Source: Quillaja saponaria (lineage: Eukaryota > Streptophyta > Magnoliopsida > Fabales > Quillajaceae). Taken from it: DNA of 64,000 nucleotides. Of the stretch, positions 35,766 through 47,357 are shown piece by piece. The stretch spans positions 25,046,350 through 25,110,349 of the forward strand of contig CM055608.1 in NCBI GenBank assembly GCA_029379385.1, read 5' to 3'. The position numbers and the translations under genes are program-made. Each line of letters begins with the position of its first letter. The stretch's first letter is position 1. The notes under the pieces were generated by a model. It saw nothing but the letters and a program-made list of their open reading frames with translations. It did no database searches and was not told where the DNA came from.

Positions 35766-38700
35766 ATGGAGATTGCTCCGATTCCAACAGATGCGTACAA
35801 GCTAGGCTTTATCGGAGCAGGGAAAATGGCGGAGAGCATAGCCAGAGGAGTTGTCCTATCCGGTGTCTTGCCGCCTTCTCGTATTCGCACTGCTGCTCAC
35901 TCCAATCAACTTCGCGCCAACGCATTCGAGTCCTTTGGCGTCCAAGTCCTTCCTCGCAATGAGGACGTATTTTCCTTTTCTCTCTCCCTTCCTTATTCTC
36001 GTTCTAATCGAACGGAGTTGAAGTTTACTTGTTTGTGCTTTATCTATTTTTGTTTTCTAATCATTTAGCTAACTTATGATTACAGGTGGTTGAAGACAGT
36101 GATGTGATTATTTTCTCTGTAAAACCTCAAGTAGGTATAACCACGGCTACCCATATCTCTCAATTTTAGTATTGCAAATAAACCTTTTTTCTAATTTTTT
36201 TTTTCCCTCTAGAATGTCAATCCGAAAGGTTTAGTGTTCTAATCAGTGGTTTTAATTAAATGGTGTGTTGGTTTCTTCATGAACTTTTTACTATTTGTGA
36301 AATTGTTGGAAACGCACTCTACATGACTTTTCTAGGCTATGGTTTTTCATTATTGGATTTTATACCTAATTTCTGAATTTATTACTCCTTATAATGTTTA
36401 TTATATAATGGCGTTGCAGTCAAAGATGCTGTCTTGCAATTAAAGGCACTACTTTCAAAAAAGAAGCTTCTTGTTTCGGTTGCTGCTGGAGTCAAGTTGA
36501 AAGATCTTCAGGTTTCTGAATAAGAATATATATATATATATTTTTGTGTTGTGTGTACATATTGCTTGATCCAAATTTTACAGCTTATAAGTTGTTTGTT
36601 GACATAGCTAAAATTATGTACGTGAAGAATAGTAGTGTTATTTCAAAGTGATGAGTTCAATTATGTATCTACTAAATTGAATTTTGTTAACATAAATTCT
36701 AGAAGACTAGAACATGAAGTGCTAAGTGGGGCATTAGAGATATTGGATGGTCTATTCCTGATTCAAAGGTATCTAATCTTATGATATTAGCTTCACTTTT
36801 ATCTAATTGGCTGACTAGAACTCCTGATGATAGTTGCTAATTCTAGTGGCTTTAGCCTAGAGGCTTCCTAGTGTCTCAGTCCAAAAGAAAAATACTCAAT
36901 TCAACTAACCCTTAAATTCTAATAAGTTGGGATGGGCTACATGAATGATTTTTCTCCGTTATCATCAATCCAAAATTTCATTTTCAGTTATGCCCAAACC
37001 AATTGTATCCTTCTAAAGGATTTATACCCATATAATTCTTGGTCTCTCTCTATCTGTCTAGCCTTTTCCTACTCACAAGGTCATCCTTCTCTTAGTACAA
37101 CATCTATTGGCCTATGATATATCCAAACCATAATAAAAGGTTCTCTCTCATTTTTCCTTCAGTTAGTGCAATCTCAACATTCTTGCATATCTCATTTTAT
37201 AGTCTATCTTTTCTTGTATGTCCAGTCATCTATCTCAATATTCACATTTCAGTCATTCCCCTTGCATGTGAGCATTGTTTCTTAATTGTTCAACTTTCGA
37301 AACTATACAATATAGCAGGTTTCTTTGTTGACTGCCGTCTTATAGAATTTTTCTTTTAACTTATTCGTGATTTTAGGATTATATAAAACTCTTGATGCAC
37401 TTTGCCACTTTATCCATCCTGTCATAATTCTTCATCCTTAAAGAATAAATAAGGAAATCAGGTCTAAAATAAAAAAAGGCTTTCACACTAATGTGTGTAT
37501 ACACCAAACTATGTTATCAGTTACTTGTCTTTGATGATGTCTCCCAACCAATGGCTCTATTTGTATTTATTATGAGGAAATGGGAATACAAGGACACTTT
37601 GTTAAGGGAATTAATTCCTGATATATGCTAGTGGATAAAATGCTGTTTCAAGTTATATCTTTTTTTTTTTTTTTTTTTGCTTTTCAGCTTTACAATTGTC
37701 ATTTGGTAGCATGCATATTCCTGACTCCTGAGCAACATCTATGTAATTTGGTGCCATTTATCTCTCACTTGCATATAGATGTAATTTTCCAGGTTCTTAG
37801 TCTTGGAGGTTCTTGATTCAAACCTTGATATTTAATTAAATTCATTCTTACATAATATATAGGAGTGGGCAGGTCACAGCCGATTTATTAGGGTAATGCC
37901 GAACACTCCTGCTGCTGTAGGCGAGGCAGCATCAGGTATCACTTTTATGTTCTCTTTCAAAAGTGAATTATGTTTTGTTCTTCAAATATCTTCTTTAGAG
38001 AATCTGTGTAGCTTAATGTGATAGTTCCATATGTTGGTTTCTAAATGATATTTTGCACTCTGATTTTTTTTTATCACATAAATTTGGTTGACATTTCACT
38101 TTGTTAGGAAACTTGAAAAGGTAGGAATTTGCTCTTAGTTTATTGACATATGATAAATTAATAGCCTTTGTATGGATTTTTGGCTAGAAGTTCCCCTAAC
38201 TTGGCAGACAAATTTAGATAAAAATTTATTCACTCCCATTTCTACTGCTTTTCTTTATAGACTAATTGATACATCGGTAGATTTCCTCCCCCCGCTGAGG
38301 CAATTGGGGGTTGGGGGGATTTATTTTCCTACAACATGGCTGGAGGTTTTGGGGGATCTCTGAAGTTTGAGATCCATTAGAAGGTGTTAATTATTAGATT
38401 AGGTGCACCTTGGAGTAAGACTTCCTCTGGAAGGGGGTTAAATTTGGTGGTAGGCATTTTTTGGTGCTCTTTTCTTGGGTAGGTTTGCAACTTAAGAGTG
38501 TCAGGCCCCAATTAAATGAATGATTTTTGTATTTTGCATTTATTTAGCTTGAAGTTACACATGATTGATCTTTATAGTTCACTGTAATTAGAGATTTGAG
38601 TTTGTTGCACTCTTAAATATAGGAGGAAAGACTTTATGAAACAATCTTTAATGCATTGTACATTTTCTTTATTTTTGTTGTCTGTTGCATATTTTATTTC

Positions 38701-40325
38701 ACCTTGTATTGCTCTTCTTATTTACATTTTTTTTTTTGCATTCTTGAAAATAGTAGTTCATAACTATATTTCTTGAACTAAAATAGTTATGAGCTTGGGA
38801 GGGGCGGCAACAGAAGAAGATGGAAATCTTATTGCCAAATTATTTGGGTCAGTTGGGAAAATATGGAAAGCTGATGAGAAATTTTTTGATGCAATAACAG
38901 GCTTGAGGTAAGTATATGTAATAGTGCATGAAAAACTAACAGTGTTTTGGTACCTAATAAAAAATGCTTTCCCATTTTAATTAATTACGCTCTGTGGTTT
39001 CTACCCCTGTTCCCCTCTCCCTGAAAGTTCCTGGATTGGATAAGCATGTATGCACTCGACAAATTTGCAATTGTATTTAGAAAATAACTTTGTATAATTT
39101 CTTTAAAGAATTTAAGATGTTATATTTCCTGAACTATTACAGTGGCAGCGGTCCAGCATATATTTATTTAGCAATAGAGGCTTTGGCTGATGGAGGAGTA
39201 GCTGCAGGCTTACCACGGGACCTTGCACTGAGTCTAGCTTCTCAGACTGTAAGTGAAGCAGTACTGCAAGATATCCATTGAACATTAGCAGTGCACCGTG
39301 GTCCCATTTCCTTCGATATTCTTAGAACATACATGATGTCCTCTCTGTCATTTTGTCCTTCTTCCCTATAAAATAAGAGAATGGTACATAATAGGGCATG
39401 CCATCTTAATCTTTTAGAAGTCGTTAATTTTAACTACTCCTCTAATAGTACAGCTCTACAAGTATAGATGTTTCATTTTCTTTCCAGAGTATATCAGTTC
39501 CAGTCTTTCAGGATAAAAATCTTCAATTGACCTAAATGAAGAAGCTTAAGTGTGTCAATGATAAGGTTTTTGTTTATACTTGTTAGAAATATTATTTGGA
39601 ATATTAATTAACCCAATGAGTATCATATTAACCTAGTTGAGGAGTGACGAATCAGGAAATTGACTGTTGACTTCACAATGCTTTATGACTCATCTGCTTT
39701 GCTATAAAATGTCTTCAACAATTCATTCTTAGTTGTGGCAGATTTATTATTGAAATGTTGACATTTATTTTAAAAAATTATTAAAATTAATATAAGTGAT
39801 GTGATAAGCTGCTGTGAAGACATGTTTTGCATTAGGGCCAATTTTGGCTTTACGGTTGTTGCCTTAGATGTTTGTTGTAAATGGTAATGAACACTGTCCT
39901 TTCCTCTCTACTCTAAACAATTTATAAGCTTGTTATTAGCAAATTAAACCCCAAATTTTTTTTTCCTGCATTTTTACATGTATTGACTTAAATAAACAAG
40001 AGCAATAAGTCCTACCTAAGATGATGATTTTGTAGTTGTATTTCCCAATTGTATTCCTTTTTCTTTGAAAGGATTGATGGGTATTCTGCATAGTTTCAAT
40101 TGTTCTTTTCCATTTCCATCCCTTATTTTCTTTTCCTTTCAGGTTTTAGGAGCAGCATCGATGTCCACTAATACCGGGAAGCATCCAGGACAGCTCAAAG
40201 ATGATGTTACTTCACCTGGTGGAACTACAATTGCTGGTATTCATGAGTTGGAGAAGGGTGGGTTCCGTGGAACATTGATGAATGCTGTTGTTGCTGCTTC
40301 TAAGCGTAGCCGAGACCTTTCCTAG
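35766..40325 (+). CDS. P5CR: Pyrroline-5-carboxylate reductase
   Basis: A complete seven-exon gene: 35766-35966, 36086-36134, 36420-36511, 37863-37935, 38787-38907, 39143-39248 and 40143-40325, encoding 274 residues; the plant enzyme is about 276. P5CR reduces pyrroline-5-carboxylate to proline with NAD(P)H, the last step of proline synthesis, mainly in the cytosol. The N-terminal Rossmann fold shows [16 protein letters not shown] (dinucleotide-binding glycine loop), then [11 protein letters not shown]. The central part carries [17 protein letters not shown] and [20 protein letters not shown]. The C-terminal dimerisation/active-site segment shows [20 protein letters not shown] and ends in SRDLS. 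Exon 2 must end at 36134 (donor GGTATAAC) for the phase to fit; the earlier CAA|GTAGGT donor would break the frame. Intron 3 holds antisense LINE debris. Confidence 0.96.
36890..37380 (-). mobile_element. LINE 3'-end remnant (antisense in P5CR intron 3)
   Basis: The minus strand shows a degraded copy of the same LINE type as in AUG1 intron 4. KFYKTAV matches the start of the RT C-terminal segment, and LLWFGYI matches the LRWFGH region. A 3' tail (CCCATCCCAACTTATTAGAA...TTAGTTGAATTG on the minus strand, about 36945-36897) lies at its end. Shared plus-strand phrases with the AUG1 copy include GGATATATCCAAACCA / TGATATATCCAAACCA and CATTCGAAACCATGCAA / CTTTCGAAACTATACAA. Confidence 0.7.
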
Positions 40326-41977
40326 AGCTACTTTTCAGCTAATATTGCAGGTAATTTTTTTGAAATATTATTTTTACAGTGCGTCAGTTGTGTCCCTTCC
40401 TTTTTCCTAGATCATTCTAATTACAAACTTTGATGGATTGAATATTTTTCGAACACTGTTTTTCAGCTGTATGAATTAGTACCTCATGTTTACTATGTAC
40501 CATTTAATATTTCCATGTGAGAGAGCTTCTGGTTGGTGGTATGCTCTTGATATCAGTAGTTACCATGGTGCTAGGTATCAAATTTATCATCATAATAAAA
40601 CTTGAGGTTTTGTTAGAAATTTCTGGATATGGCTGCAGACTACATTGGACTTCACTTAATTGTTTTTTTCCTGTTTGGGGGCTGGGAGGAATATTGAATT
40701 ATGGTGTAAATTTTTGTGTATATATAATTTAACTATTCATGCATATAAATTTTTGTAGAAAACAATGTTATTTATATTTTACCAATAATGAACTTTTATC
40801 AGTTTATCCTTGGAACACAAAATTCCACTAATCTTAAATGACATGGACAAGTTTATGATGCTATATATCAGGTAAGATGGTTTCATTGGACTTGAAAATG
40901 TTAAAGATTTTGTATCAAGATCAAATAGGTTCTTTGAATGTTGAAGCTATTGCATTACTATGTTTAAAAATGCTTTTTGTACTCAAAAAGTTTCACGAAA
41001 GGGAAAAAGATTCTTACCAGATGATGTGGTAGACAGTAATCAGTCACTTATATCACACTTCTGCCCGTGAAATTGTCGTATGGATTGCTGTTAGTACTCT
41101 GTCATTTAATAAAAGATGTTCTGAAGAACCTTAGTATTTGTTTCATTAAATGTCACATTTGTACAAAGAACTCTACAGAAAACCTTTACAATCAGCAATT
41201 ATTTATGGAAACACATATTCACCTATGACACCTTTATTTGGCAGGAAAGGCTACCATTAGTACTGCTACATATGCATGTTACATCATCTAAGAGTCTTAG
41301 TAAAACTTGTTTTATGCGTATCTGTGTTAGATTGCATCAATCTGGTAGGTTTTCCTTACATGTTTTTCTCATTGTTAAATACTATTAAAAAAGACATGCT
41401 CATGAGACATTATCTGATTCTGCAGGTTATCTAGGTCTTCATAGTAAACTAAATAAGGGGATTGGATTTTTGTGGCAGAATTCATGGAAGGAATTATTTT
41501 TTCATAATGCCCTTGGAAAGGTATGCATGTTACCTTGGTGGAAATAGTAACTGAATAGTTGCTGGGGAAACACCTCCCTTGAATTCGGACTCACAAGTTG
41601 GTTGAAAGCTTTAACTGTTTGAAGGTTGAGATTGGCAGATGCATGACGTCTCTTTCATGTCTTTGTCAGACGACTTTGTCATTGCTTTCAACCCTTTTAG
41701 TGATTTTATGAAATGGGACTTGCCTGCTTTATTCCATCTTATGAGTTATGACAAAATAATCGTGGAAAACTTCTTCTCAAAGATGTACTGTTACAGATGT
41801 TAATTTGAATACCTGAAAGAAAGTTCGTGTTCTTGCAATTACGATGTAGTACAGAATTGTTTTTTTCGCAAACATGGGCATGTGAGTGCTAACTACTTCT
41901 CAGTTGAATTGCCTGAGACCTGAAAACCTATGAAGCGCTCAAACGAGTGCATATGACTAATGCATTGTATAAAGTTC

Positions 41978-42105
41978 ATGCAACTAGACTTTAATTGCTG
42001 GTAGTCTGGTAGTCTGGTGTTCACTAGTTGGAGAAGGGGGGGCTCTGTGGAGCACATAAATGTTTCTTCTTGCCGCTTCTAACCATAGTTAAGAACGTTG
42101 TGTAG
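41978..42105 (+). pseudogene. Degraded partial copy of P5CR exon 7
   Basis: The phrase order AATTGCTGGT ... TTCACTAGTTGGAGAAGGGG ... CTCTGTGGAGCA ... GCCGCTTCTAACCATAG follows P5CR exon 7, where the counterparts are AATTGCTGGT, TTCATGAGTTGGAGAAGGGT, TTCCGTGGAACA and GCTGCTTCTAAGCGTAG at 40231-40312. By eye similarity is roughly three quarters. An AGTCTGGT tandem insertion and indels break the frame. Confidence 0.7.
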
Positions 42106-42793
42106 TAGTAGACATCTGAATGGTTTGGCATTTGAGTGACGAAATAACTTTCCACTATGGTCAAATGAAGGGAAAACAAGAACCTAAAAGGGCTTATTCC
42201 CCGGTTCCATTAGTGCTAAGGTGTAACTATTCCTTTTCAACTTGGATTATCTGTTGTCCCTTCGAATCGATCATATTCATAACATTCCAATGCCATGTAT
42301 GAGCAATGCCACTCTTTGTATCTATCATTCTGTCAAGGAGATGATGTGATTGTTTTTAATTGGTGTCATCAAGTCATGTTAGTAGTCGGTGACTATACAG
42401 GAAAGTCTCTTTCATGGATACACTCATTAGTCACGCTGAGGATGTGAATTAGCTGCTATCTAGTTAATGGCATATCGCTCAACTCATTAGAATGGTGAAA
42501 TGAGCAGGTTACAGAGCTATTCATTGATTTGGTCACATATTCTGAAGCTTTTGACAACGCCAAAGGGGCAATGAGAAGCACTACACTAACAGCTGCTTTA
42601 AAATATAGACAGCCGAAATGCTTCATAACCATTTCAGTTGTCCTTGTATGATTCCTGCATTTGTTGGTGCAAATTCTTGCTATGTTTTTTGATTGTCAGT
42701 CATACTCACTATGCAGTCCATCCGGTTGCAGCATGGAGCGCCCGCATCGCCCTCGAAGTAAGGTCAGAGCATAGAGCTATCATGAAGAAAGGT

Positions 42794-43731
42794 CACTATA
42801 CCATAAGAAATTCGCGATTAGTGACTATTGACTAATTCAGGATTTTGTTAGTGGTTAATTTTTTATATTTTAAAAAATCAATTAAGAAATTTTATATATA
42901 CTAAATTAAATGATAATATAGTTATGATAACAATATTTTTCAAAATAAAAATAAAATGTTTATTTTTTAATTTTGTGTAGCTAGAAGTTTTAAAAAAAAA
43001 ATTATTTTTATGTATAAAATGTATTTTAAATGATAATTACTTATCTAATGCAAATAAAATTGAGTTAATTTATAAACTCATAAATATTAGGAATTTTATT
43101 TTTAACAAATTATTAGTGGTTTGTTTTTATATTCTATATCTGAATTAATTTCTTCAACATGAATTATTAAAAGAAAACTACTATTGACAAAAAAATAAAT
43201 AAATAAAAAATCATATAAAAGCTCTTTTGCCTCTTCATTGGAAAAATGGTGAGAAGAATTTTTTTAATAGATTTTATAAAAAATAAATACATGTTGAACT
43301 TAGTATATTGAGAAAGTTCAGGTATGTAAATTTGTTTTCTTCATGTAACCTTCTTGGTGATGTCGCTAAATTACAATTAGAAAATTCTAAATTAAAAATA
43401 AGTATTTACATAAAGTGGACCAAATGAACATTGATTGTTTCATTTTGATATTGGACCTTAAACAAGAAAACTAAACATCTGTATAAAAATGTTCTTCATT
43501 CTAATTTAGTAGTTCTATGGTGGACTAGTGACTAAATTATAATTAGAAAAATCTAAAACAAAAATAAATCACTCTATTGTCAATTTGACTTTTTGATTTT
43601 AATATTGGAAAATTATGAAATTTTAAAAAATTGTGAGAATAATTATATTTTCTAATAATTCAGTGGGAGCAAGTTTATGTATAACTATACTGCATGTATA
43701 GTAGCCGCAAATAACTCATTTCCTTGTAGTG
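42794..43731. mobile_element. CACTA-like non-autonomous DNA element or fragment
   Basis: The left edge CACTATACCATAAGAAATTCGC and the right edge, reverse-complemented CACTACAAGGAAATGAG, are CACTA-type ends. The left subterminal sequence has repeated TTAGTG-type phrases (GATTAGTGACTATTGACT, GTTAGTGG). A second CACTACAAGGAAA end occurs at 43895 (minus). The expected 3 bp target duplications do not match (GGT against CTA), so the boundaries are uncertain. Confidence 0.5.
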
Positions 43732-46316
43732 CTAATGGATGAAACAATATTCCTTTCTAAATTCTAATGTACATTTTGGGAGACCTATTGATGGTAAGTA
43801 CTTAAATTTTTGGGTTTATGGTGGTACTATATTTTTTGCTTCCTGACAGTGATACCATTCTTTTACCCAAATAGGAATATACTTTCCTTGTAGTGTAAGA
43901 TACAGGCCTCCATTGATTGTCTAACCTAGCTAAGCCCGTTGAGTCTGATACACAAAGAAGAAAAAGGAAAGTAGGGTTAATTTCTACTGAGGTTATGACC
44001 GACTTACTTCTAAGAATCATAAGGCTATAAATAAGAAGTTTTGGGGACACATATATACTACCACATACAAAAAATTGGAGGCAAGTGGAAGACTTCATAG
44101 TTTTTTGGTACTTTGGTCTATTGTTGTTGGTGTTTGTTGGACTCTATTTTGGAGAAGCTATCTCTGCTAATTAACGGTATATATATGTGTGTGTTTTTAA
44201 TTACTTTATTTTCTGTGTTATAAAATTTTTGCTTGAGTTGCATAAATTTTTGAACTTTAATAGTTGCTATGTACGAAATTTCTTCTACCTTTTATTGTGA
44301 AAATAATTAGTCCAATTCCCATTCTTTACAGAATAATTTTTGTTTTCTGTTTTTTTTTTTTTTTCCTAAATTTTATATGAACAAAAAATAAAGAATTTAT
44401 CAAGAAAATTTTTGTGCTTGCGTGTATTGATACTACATTTTTTTAATTTTTTTTGAACCATAATATCCTATACCACCATCCAACAAACCAAAAGTCAATA
44501 AAATAAATAAGATAGGGCAAAAATAGGATTATATACTTTCCTTGCACCACAAGGAAGCTAAAATTCTAAAACACAAAAATATGACCTAATTATTGGGTAC
44601 ACATATTATACCTTCACAGTTTGTAGGTTGTTTATCTATTTTGTAAATATAATGATAAAAACGAGATTTAACTTTTGTATGAGACCAAGCTGGTCACACA
44701 AAAATTTTATAATTAAAACCTTTTACGATAATCTTAATTCTTTAATATTTTATAATTAAAACCATTATTTCTTCAAGAAAGATTTTAACAACTTTTTATC
44801 TCTTTCTCAACAAAATTAACAGTTTTAACATGTATTATTTGGTAAATATCACATTATGCTTGTCTGGTCATTATGAATTTTGGTTTATAAATACGTAGGT
44901 ACTATATTTGTTTTATCTTCAGGAAGAATTATGTCTCAGAACAATATTGTGGATGTTCTGAACGATGGTACCAACAATGGGATCAATAAGAAGAAGATTA
45001 TGGGGACAGTGATTTTGATGAAGAAGAATGTATTGGATTTCACTGACTTGAATGCTTCGGTTCTTGATCGACTTCATGAGATGATTGGCAAAAATATTTC
45101 TATTCAGTTGATTAGTGCTGTTAATGTGGATCTCGGTAATTAGTCCATCTCATCTCTTCTTCTCTATCTGATCATTCTAGTTTAAATTGTTCTAATTTAG
45201 TTCTAGTATGAGTTTTAATAGTCTTTTCTGCATGCATCTTGAAATTTATATATAAAATATAATTAAAAAAAAGTAAAGAAAATAAACTCCCATAGATTTA
45301 GTTACAGTGTGATAGAGATTAATTCATTGACACCGGTGTAAAACTAACTCAATCTTACATCGCTAATGGCTTTTTATAACATGTGTTTCTCTTGAATGCG
45401 TGCAATCTTTAAATTAAAAGACCTCTATATATAGGTCATGCCCACCAAATTTCATATTAATCGGAGATTTTTTACTACCTCATTTATGCCACCTAGACAA
45501 GATTTATAAAATTTTGAAATATGTAAAATTTGATCTACTAGATAAATAAATACACGAGGTGAGACAAATATAAATTTAGCATGTAATTTACATAATAAAT
45601 TTTTATAATTCAACAATGAAATTCAAAAGAAATCATTCTTACAAAAAGTTATTGAAGTTAATTTTGATCCACCCTATATATATACATATATTATCATGTC
45701 AAGTTTGAGTTTCTATGATTTTCTCATATTGACACTATGGTATTATCCCTTTCTCTCCTTAAGTTTCAAGAAAATCAAGAACCTAAGTCGTCCATGCATG
45801 GTGCTTTGGTTTATGTTAATTAGGTTGAATATAGTTAATAAATATTTGAGATATTATTTCTTTCCAATTTTCCAAGTTTATTTCTTGCAACATTTTGTTC
45901 CTAAAAAATATTTGGTTTCATTTTCTTTGATTCATCAAAAAATTCAGTGATCCTTGTAATTACTACCTAGCACTAGTTTTAGAAAATCCTACAAAATTTT
46001 CAATCCCATTAGAGTTTAAGTTTGATATTTTTCAATTTATAATTTAAGCCATAATGAATTCCTCCAATTTATTTATGGCAAAAAATACCTTGACTATAAT
46101 ACAATTGGGGCCTTAATTGGGCGTATTCTTTGTCATTCTTATAAGAAAGAGAGTAGGACACCGTTAATTTCAGCTTCCATGTCTGGGGTCCAGATCTCAC
46201 AGTTAAAACTCAGAAGTCTGAACCCCAAGCTTGGAAATAGTGATGTCCCGAACATAAGGAACATAAGGATTCAGAGGGATTGATGATGTTTAGCTCAAAA
46301 TGTAAAAGGGAAACCC

Positions 46317-46682
46317 TTTTTCTTATAATGTTTTTCTTCCTTCAAATTTTCTAAAGAAGCAGCCATATTGTTTGCTAAAATTACTCTGAGACTTGGAAGC
46401 AAGTATTCTAAGTTTTAGTTGATTACTTGAGCTAACATCACCACACTTAGTACTTGTTAATGGCCAAGGTCTTGCCCTGAAAATGAAACACCAGAAAGTC
46501 AAAGTGGGGTTTCTTTAATTAGCTTCTACGACTTTCAGTCAGGTAACAAATAGAATATGTTTTCCTTTTTTCTTCTGTAAATTTTCTGAAGAAGTTGATT
46601 CTATAATTAGTCTATTGCTTTCTGAAATTACTCAGAATTCGAAGCAAATTCTAAACTCTTTGTTTATTACTTGAGCATGAAT
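46317..46682. repeat. Internal duplication within LOX intron 1
   Basis: Two segments (about 46317-46442 and 46560-46682) share CCTTTTTTCTTNT, AAATTTTCT(A/G)AAGAAG, AAATTACTC-GA and TTGATTACTTGAGC / TTTATTACTTGAGC in the same order. Confidence 0.6.
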
Positions 46683-47265
46683 AATTCTCCAAATATATGC
46701 AGCAATTAATATTACTCATGAAGTTGTCTGTTATGCATCAAAGGAAAGCTCTAAGCTTCTAATCAGGGGGAGAATTGAAATTCGTGGAAATTCATTGAGT
46801 AAAGATACCCTGCATCTGCTTTATTATAAAACTGCTGAATTCGATTTATCTTTACATGTTTGTAGAAAATGGGTTGAAAGGGAAACTTGGGAAGTCGGCA
46901 CATTTGGAAGACTGGATCACTACGGTTACACCATTAACAGCGGGAGAGACTGCATTCAAGGTTACTTTTGACTGGGATGAGGATATTGACAACCCGGGAG
47001 CATTCTTAATAAGAAATGACCATCATAGTGAATTCTATCTTGAAGACTCTTACACTTGAAGATGTTCCAGGCCAAGGGCAAATTCACTTTGTTTGCAACT
47101 CTTGGGTTTACCCTTCAAAGAAATATAAGACAGATCGTATTTTCTTCGCGAACAAGGCAAACGAACACATATACTGTATACATGTTCACGAAGGTATGCA
47201 CTTGCAAGACTTGCAAACAGTGTAGGAGTTCACATATCTTATAATTATATATAATAGTATAGTGG

Positions 47266-47357
47266 TAATTAGTGACATGGTTCTTTTACTCTTTTTTTTT
47301 TTTTTTTTTCTTTGCATCTTTTCTCATTGTATAAATAATTAGGGACATAGTTCTTTT
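47266..47357 (-). mobile_element. Poly(A) micro-retroposon with 22 bp flanking repeats (LOX intron 2)
   Basis: TAATTAGTGACATGGTTCTTTT (47266-47287) is repeated at 47336-47357 with two substitutions. The 48 bp between consist of ACTC, a ~19 bp T run and about 25 bp of other sequence. On the minus strand this is a short insert ending in poly(A). Confidence 0.75.

Larger units (their letters stand above)
40326..44930. other. P5CR 3' flank, decayed P5CR exon copy, CACTA-like debris
   Basis: 4.6 kb contain no intact gene. They hold P5CR 3' UTR, a decayed copy of P5CR exon 7 (about 41980-42105), a CACTA-like non-autonomous element (from 42794) and AT-rich DNA. The last ~50 bp, with TTTATAAATA near 44884, may have been the lipoxygenase core promoter. 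Confidence 0.55.

Noticed and set aside
36086..36130. Donor after CAA at 36130 (GTAGGT) for P5CR exon 2
   Set aside because: It would put exon 3 out of frame. The donor four bases later gives the conserved KPQVVKD reading.
38172..38363. 63-codon frame in P5CR intron 4
   Set aside because: It is GC-richer than its surroundings and may be element debris, but I could match it to nothing.
43802..44098. 98-codon minus-strand frame
   Set aside because: It lies in CACTA-like debris; its composition and content look random.
45340..45440. CTTACATCGCTAATGG followed by a TATATATA box, resembling a plant snRNA upstream element
   Set aside because: No U-snRNA 5' sequence follows the TATA box, and the element deviates from the TCCCACATCG consensus.
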